Shown here piece by piece: positions 27,611 to 38,936 of a DNA stretch of 64,000 nt. Source of the stretch: Pseudanabaena frigida (GTDB lineage Bacteria > Cyanobacteriota > Cyanobacteriia > Pseudanabaenales > Pseudanabaenaceae). How positions within the stretch are numbered: the stretch's first letter is position 1; each line of letters begins with the position of its first letter. The stretch spans positions 29,725 to 93,724 of the forward strand of contig QBML01000018.1 in the NCBI GenBank assembly GCA_003242085.1, written 5' to 3'. The notes beneath the pieces are model-generated. The model was not told the DNA's origin. It worked only from the letters and a program-made list of their open reading frames with translations, and made no database searches. A program made the translations under genes and the position numbers.

Positions 27611-29092
27611 CTAGGATTGCTCGTTTTGTAGTCTCCTTCTTTCTGCTAGACGCATTAAGATTTCCGTATGCACTTCGCGAGTGATGGGATAGAAATATGC
27701 CAAGGCTAAGCCAATAATTAAAGCGATCGTTGGCAGAGGGCCGATCGCTACTCTGATCGCAAATAGAGCTGAATCAGGTTGTACAGGTAGGGGCTGACAG
27801 GGAACGCTCTCTTTAAATTTTGCCCATGACAGACCTAGACCCAGCAAAAATAGACCGCCTGCTAGCCCAAACTTTTGCAATAACACCATGAAGGCGTAGA
27901 ATATCCCTTCGCGGCGTTGTCCTGTCTCTAATTCATCGAGATCGGTGACATCGGGAATCATCGACCAAGGAATCAGATACGCCGTAGAAACTCCAGCACC
28001 TGCCATAATTGCAAGTATATAGAGCATTACAACTTGTCCTGGTTGCAAGAAAAACAAACCTGCTTGGGCAATAATCCAAATACCTGACCCCATAAAGTAA
28101 GCGGCTTTTTTGCCAAATCTATTGCTGATAGCACTCCATACCGATAGCATGACTAGAGCTGTACCCTGAACGGCGATCGTGACGAGAATGAAGTCATTCT
28201 CTTGCATCTTCATCCAATTTACGACGAAATAGGGAATGATCGAGGCAGTAATTTGCAAGGCTAGCCACGAACAGAAATAGATACCAATCACAAAGAGAAA
28301 GGGACGATTGCTGAAGACTACCTTTAGCTGTTCCCCAAAGCTCATCTCTTCAGGAGTTGCATCGAGGGAGGCGTTATGGAGGCGATGACGATCGCCTGCG
28401 ATCGCTCTCTTCTTAATTCCCCATACGCACCAATATATCGAGACACAAGAAATAAAAGCGCAGACTGCACCCAGCACAATATATTGCGTGCCACCAGCAT
28501 TGCAGCTACCCGTCTGCCTTGCAGGATCTTTAAAAAAGGCAAAGATTAGCTGAGCAATAAACAGAGAGAGAATACTGCCGCCAATTGAGAAGGTAAAACG
28601 GAAAGTGTTGAGACTTGTCCGTTCGTTATAATCTTGTGTAATTTCGGGGGTAAGCGCTGTATAGGGAAGGTTAACAGCGGTGAAGAAGGTATTAAAAACG
28701 ATGCCGACAACTGCGTAATACCAAAAGAGAACCGTCTTATCGGTACTAGGTACTAGCCACTGGGCAAAAAATGACAAGCCAAAGGGAATCGCGGCATACA
28801 GCATCCAAGGCAGTCGTCTTCCCATTTTTGAGTTAGTGCGATCGCTTAGGACACCGATAATGGGATCGTTGATCGCATCAAAGATTTTGCCAATTAATAA
28901 AACTAGTCCTGCAAGGGCTGGCTCAAGTCCTGCAACATTAGTAAAGAAGAATAATAGAAAAAATGAGAGCAGGTTGGTCGTGATCGCAGTACCGAGATCG
29001 CCTGCACCATACGCCATTTTTTCACCAAAAGTTAGTTTGGTTTGAGTGAGGTCATACTGGGATGTATCTAAGGAATTCTCAGAATTACTCAT
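27611..29092 (-). CDS. GPH/MelB-like MFS transporter (copy 2)
   Basis: Identical to 4118..5599. Confidence 0.85.
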   Translation of the reverse strand: MSNSENSLDTSQYDLTQTKLTFGEKMAYGAGDLGTAITTNLLSFFLLFFFTNVAGLEPALAGLVLLIGKIFDAINDPIIGVLSDRTNSKMGRRLPWMLYAAIPFGLSFFAQWLVPSTDKTVLFWYYAVVGIVFNTFFTAVNLPYTALTPEITQDYNERTSLNTFRFTFSIGGSILSLFIAQLIFAFFKDPARQTGSCNAGGTQYIVLGAVCAFISCVSIYWCVWGIKKRAIAGDRHRLHNASLDATPEEMSFGEQLKVVFSNRPFLFVIGIYFCSWLALQITASIIPYFVVNWMKMQENDFILVTIAVQGTALVMLSVWSAISNRFGKKAAYFMGSGIWIIAQAGLFFLQPGQVVMLYILAIMAGAGVSTAYLIPWSMIPDVTDLDELETGQRREGIFYAFMVLLQKFGLAGGLFLLGLGLSWAKFKESVPCQPLPVQPDSALFAIRVAIGPLPTIALIIGLALAYFYPITREVHTEILMRLAERRRLQNEQS

Positions 29093-29239
29093 AGTTTAAT
29101 TGCATAATTTCAATTTTAAATTATGAGAGAGGCTTACCCTGTAGGTAAGCCTCTCTCTCATAACTCGTTTAGAATTGCTTTAGCATAATGCAAACCTTGC
29201 TCGTCATAATGAGAATAGTAATTTTCGTAAGTTATTGTT

Positions 29240-29812
29240 ATGAATCCAGAAAGTCCAATTAGTCCCACACCTACTACTTCTAATCAGCTGCGAAATTTAT
29301 TAGTAGCGATCGCCGCAATCCTATTGACTACAGCCCTATTTTTTGGCTTTCAGGCACAGCAAAGTAGCACCTCACTGGATGCAGTGGCAGCGGCAGCAGT
29401 TCCCATTGATGAGGCTTTGGCAAATAGCAAACCAACCACGATCGAGTTTTATGCAGATTGGTGTACTAGTTGTCAGTCAATGGCGGCAGATAACTTGTCT
29501 CTTGAAAAGGAATATAGCGATCGCATGAATTTTGTGATGCTCAATGTGGACAATACTAAGTGGTTGCCAGAGGTAACTAAATATCGCGTTGATGGCATTC
29601 CTAGATTTATTTTTTTAGACCGCGAGAATAAGTTGATTGGTGATACTACAGGTGCAATTCCTCGCGAAATTATGGCAGCAAATATTGATGCGGCGATCGG
29701 CGATCTACCTTTGCCTCACAATAGCGTGAGTAGCGATCGCACATCACCTGTGTCCGAAGCCAAAGCAGCAGACATTTCTCAACCAAGAGATCACAGCAAA
29801 AAGCCAGCATAG
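29240..29812 (+). CDS. TxlA-like thioredoxin (copy 2)
   Basis: Identical to 5747..6319. Confidence 0.85.
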   Translation: MNPESPISPTPTTSNQLRNLLVAIAAILLTTALFFGFQAQQSSTSLDAVAAAAVPIDEALANSKPTTIEFYADWCTSCQSMAADNLSLEKEYSDRMNFVMLNVDNTKWLPEVTKYRVDGIPRFIFLDRENKLIGDTTGAIPREIMAANIDAAIGDLPLPHNSVSSDRTSPVSEAKAADISQPRDHSKKPA

Positions 29813-29875
29813 CCAAGAATCATGAAAGACGAGAGGCGGTGCTTTGCACCGCCTCTCGTCTTTCATGGTCTATTT

Positions 29876-31387
29876 TTAAGGTTGGTTTTGGCGGGTAAGC
29901 TCTTGCGAATTATTTAAACTGGGCGCTGCACTTGGACTGGCATTAGGTAGAGGTAGTTGAATGTTTTCAATGACACTCGTACCACGACGATTATTAGAAT
30001 TTGGAGAGTCCGACGCATCGTTAGACGTTGTGTTAGCTGGGCTAGAGCTATTAGTTGTCGGTAAATTACCTCCATTCAGAAAATAGTCATAAGTTACCCG
30101 CGAGATTTGACGAATCAACTCATTAGCACGTTGATCGTTATCTGGACGCTTAACCATTACGGCGATCGCATAGCGCTTACCATTGGGCATATCAACAATT
30201 CCTGCATCACCAACTGCCGAGCCAATATCCCCTGTTTTATGAATAATTCTTGCATCTTCGCCAATTCCCTTAGGTAAGAGTGTGTTGGTCACAGGGCGGC
30301 GCATGATGTCCATAAAGCGATCGCGACTGCGGGGCTCGATCAATTTACCCTTATCCAACATTGCTAATAACGACACCATATCTTGAGTACTAATTTTATT
30401 AGTTCCCTCAAGATCGGGCAGTTGGCTATTAACTACGATGTTATTGAGTCCCCAGGATTTAAAGCGTTGATTAAGAGCGGCAAATCCTCCTAATCGCTTG
30501 ATAATCATATTGGTCGCAGTATTATCGCTGACCACGATCATTTGCGTTGCTGTTTCCAAAGCCGAGATTTTTGTGCCTGTTGGTAAAAGCTGCAACTCAC
30601 CTGCTTCACCAACTTTGACATCGGCAGTCATCTCTAGCTGCTCATCAAGCTTGATTTTCCCTGCATCCACATCTTGAAAAAAAGCAACCAGAATTGGGGA
30701 TTTAATTGTACTAGCCGCAGAGATCGGTTGATTTGCGCCAATTTGTACATATGCTCCCGAGTCGAGATCGACCACCATCATTTGCATGGCGAGATCTTTT
30801 TCTTTGGCAGCTAATTCTTTAATCTTGCTGAGTAAAGGTGTGGCTTCGGTCTTTAGCTCAAGAGGAATGATATCTTGACTGGTTTTATTGTTTTCTTCTT
30901 TGGCAAGTACTTCTGGGATCACGGTCTTGGCGCGAATTGATTGCTGGTTTTGCCAAAAGGAGATCGCTGTCCCTGCGATTACACTCAGACCGATCCCCGC
31001 GATCGCCAGTCGTAGAACTTGCCAACCCAAAGACTTAACAGGGGACTTCGTTGGGAGCGATCGACTATTGGGAGATTTTCGACGATTTCTTGGATCAGGG
31101 CGTTGCTCGGGACGAGCTTCGATTCTGCCTTGACGATTTGGCAAAGGCTTAACTTTGTTCTCCAAAGAACGGCTTTCAAATCGCGGATCGATTATTGGTT
31201 CTGGAGAGCGCGAAGCCTCAGACGATCGGAGAAGGCGAGGTTGAGTTTTGGAGTCAGAAACAATAGGACGGAGCAAACTATCATTAGTGCTTGTCACAGC
31301 CTTGGTACGACGCTCGCGCAACTTATTTAAACGTGCTTCTCGGCTTTTTTCGGTAGCGTCAGGCGATGAAAAGTTTCTTGGTTCCAC
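29876..31387 (-). CDS. Class A beta-lactamase-like serine hydrolase (copy 2)
   Basis: Identical to 6383..7894. Confidence 0.85.
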   Translation of the reverse strand: MEPRNFSSPDATEKSREARLNKLRERRTKAVTSTNDSLLRPIVSDSKTQPRLLRSSEASRSPEPIIDPRFESRSLENKVKPLPNRQGRIEARPEQRPDPRNRRKSPNSRSLPTKSPVKSLGWQVLRLAIAGIGLSVIAGTAISFWQNQQSIRAKTVIPEVLAKEENNKTSQDIIPLELKTEATPLLSKIKELAAKEKDLAMQMMVVDLDSGAYVQIGANQPISAASTIKSPILVAFFQDVDAGKIKLDEQLEMTADVKVGEAGELQLLPTGTKISALETATQMIVVSDNTATNMIIKRLGGFAALNQRFKSWGLNNIVVNSQLPDLEGTNKISTQDMVSLLAMLDKGKLIEPRSRDRFMDIMRRPVTNTLLPKGIGEDARIIHKTGDIGSAVGDAGIVDMPNGKRYAIAVMVKRPDNDQRANELIRQISRVTYDYFLNGGNLPTTNSSSPANTTSNDASDSPNSNNRRGTSVIENIQLPLPNASPSAAPSLNNSQELTRQNQP

Positions 31388-31555
31388 TGCTATTTATAAC
31401 TCCGATACAAAAATGTCTCTACTAACCAATTAACTAGCTAGGCGCAATTAAATATAAAGCCCAAGAACCTGTGCAGACCACTGCGCAGTCTGCACAGGTT
31501 TTAATCTGGTTTTTTAATTATGCCGAGGTACTTAACTATTTGCGAGTGAAAATAG

Positions 31556-32305
31556 TTAATCAAGATGAGCCGTAGCCCAATTGACCTGTCGCAAAATCCC
31601 CCGCAACATAGCAACCTCTGATGGACTCAGGTTGGCGCGATCGAAGATCTGGCGGAACTTTCGCAACCGATGCACGGCAGTATGTGGATAAACATAGCCG
31701 ATCTTGAGCAAAACTGCTTCAAGTTGCTGGTAGCAAGCTTCTATGTCTTCGCGGGTTGCAAGGTCTATGGGTGCTGACTTTATCAAATCTTGCGCGATTT
31801 GGCTAGTCAAATTTTCGTGACATTGGGGATCTTCACTGAGTAGTTGCAACTGATAGCAACAAATCCCCACTGCTTGCGCCAAATTCAGCGAGGGATAATC
31901 TGGATTTACAGGAATTCGCATTACCTGTTGACAATGCTGAATTTCAGTATTACTTAAGCCACGATCCTCTGCACCAAAGACGATCGCACTAGTCTCAACC
32001 TGCGATAACCAACTCAAGCCTTTCGGCGGCGTAGTCACTTTCATTTCGCCCTTGTCGATTCTGCCTGCGGTGGCGATCGCTCTTTGGCAACCTACTAGCG
32101 CTTGGGGCAAACTATCGACGATCTGGGCGCTGTCCAAAATTTCTGGAGCATGGACTGCCATATGTCTTGCTTCTTCACTGTGGCGATCGCACTTTGGATT
32201 CACTAACCACAGCTCCGACAACCCAAAGTTTTTCATCACCCTTGCCACTGAGCCAAGGTTACGCGCCCCCGCCGTCTCTACTAAAACAATTCTGATACTT
32301 GACAT
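31556..32305 (-). CDS. trmJ: TrmJ-like methyltransferase (copy 2)
   Basis: Identical to 8063..8812. Confidence 0.85.
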   Translation of the reverse strand: MSSIRIVLVETAGARNLGSVARVMKNFGLSELWLVNPKCDRHSEEARHMAVHAPEILDSAQIVDSLPQALVGCQRAIATAGRIDKGEMKVTTPPKGLSWLSQVETSAIVFGAEDRGLSNTEIQHCQQVMRIPVNPDYPSLNLAQAVGICCYQLQLLSEDPQCHENLTSQIAQDLIKSAPIDLATREDIEACYQQLEAVLLKIGYVYPHTAVHRLRKFRQIFDRANLSPSEVAMLRGILRQVNWATAHLD

Positions 32306-32405
32306 ATAGCGATCGCAAATTAATTGTTTATAAGAATTTAGCTGAAATATCTTCGCAATATGCTAAGTTTATTGATAGATCAAGTGCTGATTAATCAAGC
32401 AATCC

Positions 32406-32690
32406 GTGAAAATAGTATTTTTTAATGTAGTAGAAAAATTTTCTGAGAGGAATCCTGATTCCCAAAAACTTCTCCTATCTTGGAGTAAAAGAATCAAAGT
32501 TATAAGTCCAAAACATTTTGTGGAATTACGAGAATTTTTCCAACAGGCTGACCAAGTAGGAGAATTAACTGTATTTAACATAGGTAGTAACTATAGATTA
32601 ATTGCTCGCATAAATTATGAGTCACAGCAAGTTTTTATTCGTAATGTCCTTCCGCATAAAGAATATGAACGAGGCAAATGGAAAAAATAA
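32406..32690 (+). CDS. higB: HigB toxin (copy 2)
   Basis: Identical to 8913..9197. Confidence 0.85.
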   Translation: MKIVFFNVVEKFSERNPDSQKLLLSWSKRIKVISPKHFVELREFFQQADQVGELTVFNIGSNYRLIARINYESQQVFIRNVLPHKEYERGKWKK

Positions 32691-32756
32691 GAAGTAAATA
32701 AAAGCACACCGAGAAGAGGAACTAAAAAAAGTTCTTCCTAAACATTGGAGAAAGCC

Positions 32757-33182
32757 ATGAAAACTATCAAAAAAAACAAAAAATCTTATATTGATTTACT
32801 ATTAGAGTTTCCTCCTCGCCCTATACACTCAGAGGAAGATTTAGATGCAGTACAAAAAGTTGTTTATGATTTGATTGATCGGGGCAACTTAAGTACCGAT
32901 GAAGAAGAATACTTAAATGTTCTGGGTACGTTGGTTGAACAGTATGAACAAGTTCATCATCCCATTCCCGATATTTATGGTGTTGAACTAATAGAAGCCT
33001 TACTTGAAGAATTTGATCTCAAACAAAAAGACTTAGTACCAATTTTTAAAACGGAGTCTATTGTTTCTGCGGTATTAAATGGACATCGCAAACTCATGAC
33101 TGAGCATATTGAAAAATTAGCTAACTTCTTTCATGTCTCACCTGCGGTATTTTTTCCAGCAACGCAAATACATAGTAAATAA
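32757..33182 (+). CDS. higA: HigA antitoxin (copy 2)
   Basis: Identical to 9264..9689. Confidence 0.85.
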   Translation: MKTIKKNKKSYIDLLLEFPPRPIHSEEDLDAVQKVVYDLIDRGNLSTDEEEYLNVLGTLVEQYEQVHHPIPDIYGVELIEALLEEFDLKQKDLVPIFKTESIVSAVLNGHRKLMTEHIEKLANFFHVSPAVFFPATQIHSK

Positions 33183-33237
33183 CGTCAAAAAGGTTTTTTG
33201 AAAACCTTTTTGATGTTTAGCAGAATTTTGTATAGAC

Positions 33238-34626
33238 CTATGAATTGACAGCAGTTTCCGAACTAGTGTCCTTAATTTGACCAAATGCGATCCTTAAAAA
33301 TGGCGGTGCTAAGAAGGTGGTCAAAATCACCATAATGATAATTGCCACTTCTAGAGGCTTGTCGATCGCACCGCTAGCCGTACCAATACCTGCAAATACT
33401 AACCCGACTTCACCACGCGGAACCATGCCCACACCGATCGCTAAACGATTGATATTAGGTATGCCAAAGACCACCCAGCCCGTAATCACTTTGCCAAGAA
33501 TTGCCACTAACAGCAGAAATATAGCAATTAATAAGCCACTACGATTTTCGGGAATCATCGGATTGAGAACACTGAGATCGGCTCTAGCACCGACAGTGAC
33601 AAAAAAAACAGGTACTAGTAAATCCGCAACAGGTTTAATCAATTCATCTAACTCTTTACGAGCGTCGGTTTCATCGAGCACCAATCCTGCGGCAAAGGCT
33701 CCTAAAATCGCTTCTAAATGGATCGCATTGCCAATAAATGCCATCAAATAGGCAAATATGAAAGCGGGAATGACAATATTGCCACGAGTTTTGAGATTAG
33801 AAACTAGCGCCACAAAGGCTTTGTTAAAAAACCCACCTAAGAGAATCGAACCAAACAGGAAGGCGATCGCACTAATTAACAGGATTGCAACATTGACAAT
33901 ATCAACTTCACCTGTTTTCGCCAAACTCGCAACTACCGCTAAAACAACGATCCCCAGCACGTCATCAATGACTGCCGCACCAACGATAATTTGCCCCTCT
34001 TTCGATCTTAGCTGACCGATTTCGGCAAGAACCTTAGAAGTAATCCCAATACTGGTTGCCGTGAGCGCAGCTCCCGCAAAAATGGCAGGAATTGCGGCAA
34101 CATGGAAAAAATACATTAATCCGATTGTGCCTGCTGCAAATGGAACAGTCACACCGATAAAGGCAACCACAAAAGCTTGGATTCCTACTTCCTTGAGTTG
34201 ACGCATGTCTGACTCTAGACCAATCTCAAAGAGAAGGATAATCACACCCAACTCAGCAATTACCGAAATTACTTCACTTTGTTTTTCAAAGATGCTGTTG
34301 ACCGCTGCGGGTGACAATTGATTCAACAACTGTAATCCTGACATTAATAAAGAGTCCGATGATTCAAAACCACCTTCAGGAAAAATAACTAAGCGCAATG
34401 CAGATACACCGATAATCACACCAGCAACTAATTCTCCCAAAACAGGAGGTAGTTCTAAGCGCTTGGCAATTTCACTGCCGACTTTACTAGCAATATAGAT
34501 AATGACTAGGGTGATTAAGACACCTGAGAGAATAATTGGAGCATTTTCTGACTCAACAGTGGCGAGCAAAGGCTGCGGAATATGTAGTCCAGAGAGACGA
34601 TCGGAAATCACATTAATCGAGAACAT
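33238..34626 (-). CDS. Cation:proton antiporter (copy 2)
   Basis: Identical to 9745..11133. Confidence 0.85.
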   Translation of the reverse strand: MFSINVISDRLSGLHIPQPLLATVESENAPIILSGVLITLVIIYIASKVGSEIAKRLELPPVLGELVAGVIIGVSALRLVIFPEGGFESSDSLLMSGLQLLNQLSPAAVNSIFEKQSEVISVIAELGVIILLFEIGLESDMRQLKEVGIQAFVVAFIGVTVPFAAGTIGLMYFFHVAAIPAIFAGAALTATSIGITSKVLAEIGQLRSKEGQIIVGAAVIDDVLGIVVLAVVASLAKTGEVDIVNVAILLISAIAFLFGSILLGGFFNKAFVALVSNLKTRGNIVIPAFIFAYLMAFIGNAIHLEAILGAFAAGLVLDETDARKELDELIKPVADLLVPVFFVTVGARADLSVLNPMIPENRSGLLIAIFLLLVAILGKVITGWVVFGIPNINRLAIGVGMVPRGEVGLVFAGIGTASGAIDKPLEVAIIIMVILTTFLAPPFLRIAFGQIKDTSSETAVNS

Positions 34627-34946
34627 AGGCTGTTTTCTTTATATTTTAGGGATAATCCAAGGAACCCAAGTTTCACATTATTATGGTTTCGTTTATCTGT
34701 CTCTAGTGCTATCAGTTACAGTTTGTCTTAAATATAGCAATGCAAGTTTAGTTTAAGACGTAAAGAAAGGCAGGGCTTTGCGCTGGCTTTCTTTATTTGG
34801 TTTTTGATTTGTCCTAGCTATCTTTAGCATAGATATAAACTTATCTATGCAACTTGATGATTCATCCATTCGGGCTTAGGATGCGTATATATTCATAAGA
34901 CTTGCAAAATTAATGCTTAAGTTCACGACTCTATTTCTTCGCCCCT

Positions 34947-35522
34947 ATGAAAATTGCCGATCAAGCCGATCGAACAGATGCTGAAATACTGCAAGCTTGG
35001 AGATCGGGAAGCAGTCAAGCTTTTGGTATCTTTTACGATCGCTATGGCGAGTTGGTTTACCGCGTATCTTTAAGGATTTTGGGCAGTTCTCAAGAAGCAG
35101 AGGATTTAACTCAAGAAATTTTCATTTTGCTCAGTCGGTCGGCAAACTATGATAGTAAACGCGGTTCGATCGCTACTTTCTTATCAGTTCTGACCCGATC
35201 TAGGGCAATTGACCGCATCCGCAAAACGCGATCGCAACAGCAACATTTACAAAAATGGGAGCAGAGCATTTCTTCAGAACATGACACTAGAAACTCATCA
35301 CTCATGGAAAATGCTTCACTTGCCGAACGCTCAGAAAAAGTTAAAGCAGCTTTAGCCAATTTGCCTATCAAACAACGTCAAGTTTTAGAAATGGCATATT
35401 TTGATGGACTCAGCCAAACTGAAATTGCTAAAGCTCTGGATACTCCTTTGGGAACTGTCAAGTCTTGGGCGCGGAATGGATTGATTCGATTGAGAGAAAG
35501 TTTGAAGGATTCGCTAGAATGA
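34947..35522 (+). CDS. ECF sigma factor (copy 2)
   Basis: Identical to 11454..12029. Confidence 0.93.
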   Translation: MKIADQADRTDAEILQAWRSGSSQAFGIFYDRYGELVYRVSLRILGSSQEAEDLTQEIFILLSRSANYDSKRGSIATFLSVLTRSRAIDRIRKTRSQQQHLQKWEQSISSEHDTRNSSLMENASLAERSEKVKAALANLPIKQRQVLEMAYFDGLSQTEIAKALDTPLGTVKSWARNGLIRLRESLKDSLE

Positions 35523-36322
35523 TTATGAACAACCGTCAATATCCCCAAGAGTGGGAAGAGTTATTAGCAGGATATGTTCTTGGTGATTTAGAACCTGAAG
35601 AAGTCACTGAGATGCATCGACTTATCGCTGAGCACCCTGAAATAGTCAAAGAAATCGATCGTTTACAAGAAACTTTAGCGCTCCTTCCACTCGGTCTAAA
35701 TGAGAGTTATCCAGCTAGAGATCTTCGCGATCGCATTGCTGCGGTAGCTATTCCTACACCCGTCGAGGATCTATTAGTCGATCCATTAGATCCCGCAATC
35801 AATCCATCACCCAAAATCAAACAATCATCGCGTTTTTACGATCTCTGGAACTTTACATGGATGAGTTTCGCGGCTATTGGGGCGATCGCTTTAGTTTCTC
35901 TGGGTTTTGATAATTATCAAATGCGCCAACAAATCGCCACAAATCAAGTAGAACTACAAAAATATCGTCAAACCATTGCCATGTTGCAAGGTGCTGATAA
36001 TCGGATGATTTCGCTAAAGGGCATGGGGGCAATTCCTACAGCAACTGGTAGCGTGATGATCGCTCCCACTGAAAAAACGGCAATGATTAGCATTCAGAAT
36101 TTAATGCCAATCCCTCAAGAAAATAGTTATCGACTTTGGGCGATCGTTGATGGCAAAAAGGTAGACTGCGCTCAGTTCCGTCCTGACGAACAAGGTAAAG
36201 TCTTTTTAAAAGTACCCTTAGGTAGTGCTCTCAAGCAATCTACTACCGTGATTATCACCATTGAGCCAAACAAAGATATGCCAGAACCAACTGGGGAAAT
36301 GGTAATGAAAGGAGAAGTTTAG
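35519..36322 (+). CDS. RskA-like anti-sigma factor (copy 2)
   Basis: Identical to 12026..12829. Confidence 0.88.
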   Translation: MIMNNRQYPQEWEELLAGYVLGDLEPEEVTEMHRLIAEHPEIVKEIDRLQETLALLPLGLNESYPARDLRDRIAAVAIPTPVEDLLVDPLDPAINPSPKIKQSSRFYDLWNFTWMSFAAIGAIALVSLGFDNYQMRQQIATNQVELQKYRQTIAMLQGADNRMISLKGMGAIPTATGSVMIAPTEKTAMISIQNLMPIPQENSYRLWAIVDGKKVDCAQFRPDEQGKVFLKVPLGSALKQSTTVIITIEPNKDMPEPTGEMVMKGEV

Positions 36323-36485
36323 TTACGGAATGTTCATAGCAATAATTTTATTACAGCTATTTTCGCTCTAAATAAAGCAAGACGGCGCTTCGCGCCGTCT
36401 TGCTTTATTTAGAGCCTAGAACAAAAAATTTTTGATTCGAGTTTGAGCGCGACGCGCAGTAAAGCTTCTGTGTGACACAGAAGCT

Positions 36486-37415
36486 TTAGGAGTAGTTTAC
36501 AGCGTCATTAAATTTCAAGAAGGAATTAGTTTTCTGCTTCATACCAGCATCCATCTGCTCGGGATGACGCAGCACCGTGTAAAACAAAGTGAAATATATA
36601 ATTTTAGTTGCTTCGACCACAGCATCCAGAATCTGATGCGATATTGCTCCTATGTAAACAACAAAAATAATAATTGGTGCTATCACCTGAACATTAGTAG
36701 GATGTAACAGATAAATCAATCCAGCCGCGATCGCAATTAGAATTACATACAAAGGTCCTACGATCCAAATAATAACATCGCCGACAAAATCAATGCCAAA
36801 AACACCCATTAAAACGGAAGGCACGTGATTTCGCAAATCCTTAATCTGGACAACTGCCGCCTTTAGGGTCAATCGATCCACTGCGATCGCAGGAATAAGA
36901 TAGTGATTCACCAAATCCCAAATTTCCACAGCCCCCTCAATCAGTAGGTTAATTAAGAAGGTTTTGATCGCTCCCCACATTCCTTGTTCTTCTGAATTAC
37001 GAAGAGAGCCAAGGTATTTGAAAAACATATCGAGAAATGCAAGGAGGCGAATTTTGCCACCTACACTTTCCACCATTCTCTGTGATTGCCCGAAGGCTGG
37101 TTTAGTGCCGCAGGCAGTCGTACAAGCTAACCAACTCAGACGAAGCTTTAGTTCTGTAAAATAAAAGAAGCTCCAACAGTACAGAATAAGCGCAATCAGC
37201 AACCCTGCAAAGCCGACTCCCATAGTCTTAGTTCCTAAGAACAAACATAGCACCGATCCCCAGAAGAGGGTAGTCAGAATCAGAGATACTAAAATGATCC
37301 GTATTAAAGGCTTCAATAACGCAGGATTTTGACCTAACAGAGAATACGTATTTTTGAGTAGAAATACAGTATCTTGAAGTTTTTCTCCGATCGATCGCTG
37401 TGTCATCGCCCTCAT
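36486..37415 (-). CDS. Hypothetical membrane protein (copy 2)
   Basis: Identical to 12993..13922. Confidence 0.75.
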   Translation of the reverse strand: MRAMTQRSIGEKLQDTVFLLKNTYSLLGQNPALLKPLIRIILVSLILTTLFWGSVLCLFLGTKTMGVGFAGLLIALILYCWSFFYFTELKLRLSWLACTTACGTKPAFGQSQRMVESVGGKIRLLAFLDMFFKYLGSLRNSEEQGMWGAIKTFLINLLIEGAVEIWDLVNHYLIPAIAVDRLTLKAAVVQIKDLRNHVPSVLMGVFGIDFVGDVIIWIVGPLYVILIAIAAGLIYLLHPTNVQVIAPIIIFVVYIGAISHQILDAVVEATKIIYFTLFYTVLRHPEQMDAGMKQKTNSFLKFNDAVNYS

Positions 37416-37610
37416 AAACTTCCTCTATCTATACTGTAGTGAATTATGGCAGAATCACCAAAAATATAACATCTAGACATTTTCCAGACAAGACTGTGGA
37501 ATTTTTAATTTACCTCATCCAATTTATTAAGCCGTTCGTATATTAGCTAAAGGGAATCGTAAACAAAGATTCCTGACACTAGATTTTTTAGAAAAGATGA
37601 GTTGATCAAA

Positions 37611-38027
37611 ATGAAATACAGATTTCTTGGACTGATTGCTGGATTGACCTTAGCTGCTGGACTCGTTTCATGTTCTGCGACAACAACTCCCACAGAACAA
37701 GCGACTCCCGCAACCCAATCCACTCCAGCAACAAAACCTGCTGATGCGATGAAAGGCGACGCCATGAAGGATAAAACTGGCGATGCTATGAAGAATGATG
37801 CGATGAAAGGCGATGCCATGAAGGATAAAACTGGCGACGCTATGAAGAGTGACGCTATGAAAGGCGACGCTATGAAGGATAAAACTGGCGACGCTATGAA
37901 GAGCGATGCTATGAAGAGCGATGCTATGAAAGGCGATGCCATGAAGAATGATGCTATGAAAGGCGATGCCATGAAGAGCGACGCCATGAAAGGTGATGCC
38001 ATGAAGAGCGACAAGCCCAAGCAATAG
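37611..38027 (+). CDS. Methionine-rich DAMK-repeat lipoprotein (copy 2)
   Basis: Identical to 14118..14534. Confidence 0.9.
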   Translation: MKYRFLGLIAGLTLAAGLVSCSATTTPTEQATPATQSTPATKPADAMKGDAMKDKTGDAMKNDAMKGDAMKDKTGDAMKSDAMKGDAMKDKTGDAMKSDAMKSDAMKGDAMKNDAMKGDAMKSDAMKGDAMKSDKPKQ

Positions 38028-38170
38028 ATCGGAATGGTCTATTGGATGTCTCAAGTTTCTTACTTTGATTGTATTAGGATGCACTAAATTAACAGTGCAT
38101 CCTAATACAATCAAATCCCTGACATACTCAACACTTCTAGAAACTCTATTTATACAGATAGAATCTATTT

Positions 38171-38716
38171 ATGATGGCGAAAAACTTCAGTCTGGCAACT
38201 ACGGCAGTAATGTTGATGCTAGGATGCACTGCCGTTCCATCAACCAATCCGAAAACATCTCAAGCAGATGCTGTCACTACAATAGCTAATACAGAAGTCA
38301 AGTCTGTGCTGCGTACATCACAAACTTTGCCTGTTGCTACAAACCCAAAAGCTGATACTAAATCTCGAATTGGGAGCTTTATTAGTGGCGAACATGCTAC
38401 TAGCGGCAAAGCTAAAATCGTCCAAGAGAATGGAACTTATTTCATTGAGTTTGACCAAACCTTTAAGACATCAGAAAACGGGCCAGACCTGTTTGTGATT
38501 TTGCATCGATCGCCTGATATTTTGAAAGTATCTAAGCCACCAGATTATAGAATTGCTGAGGGTGATTATGTAGCGATCGCTCCTCTCAAAAGTTTTAACG
38601 GAAAGCAACGCTACGAGATCCCCGCAAATATTCAATCAGATGGCTACCAGTCTGTAGCAGTTTGGTGTAGGAAGTATAACGCCACGTTTGGTTTTGCTCC
38701 TTTGTCTGGGGTTTAG
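38171..38716 (+). CDS. DM13-domain lipoprotein (copy 2)
   Basis: Identical to 14678..15223. Confidence 0.82.
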   Translation: MMAKNFSLATTAVMLMLGCTAVPSTNPKTSQADAVTTIANTEVKSVLRTSQTLPVATNPKADTKSRIGSFISGEHATSGKAKIVQENGTYFIEFDQTFKTSENGPDLFVILHRSPDILKVSKPPDYRIAEGDYVAIAPLKSFNGKQRYEIPANIQSDGYQSVAVWCRKYNATFGFAPLSGV

Positions 38717-38936
38717 AAATTTCTGAAGAATAAGTAGCTTCGACTTCGCTTAGCAATCTGCGCTGGCTGAGCAAAGTCGAAGCCCTCCACAGCTCATTTA
38801 AGATTGCGATACTTCGCAAGCATACTCTAAACGCTAGATTCTTAAGCAGAATCTCAGCAATTCCTCAATGAATTCTAAGGCTAAGCATGTATATAAAGTT
38901 TAGCAATCATCATTAATTTAATTTGGAGACCATATT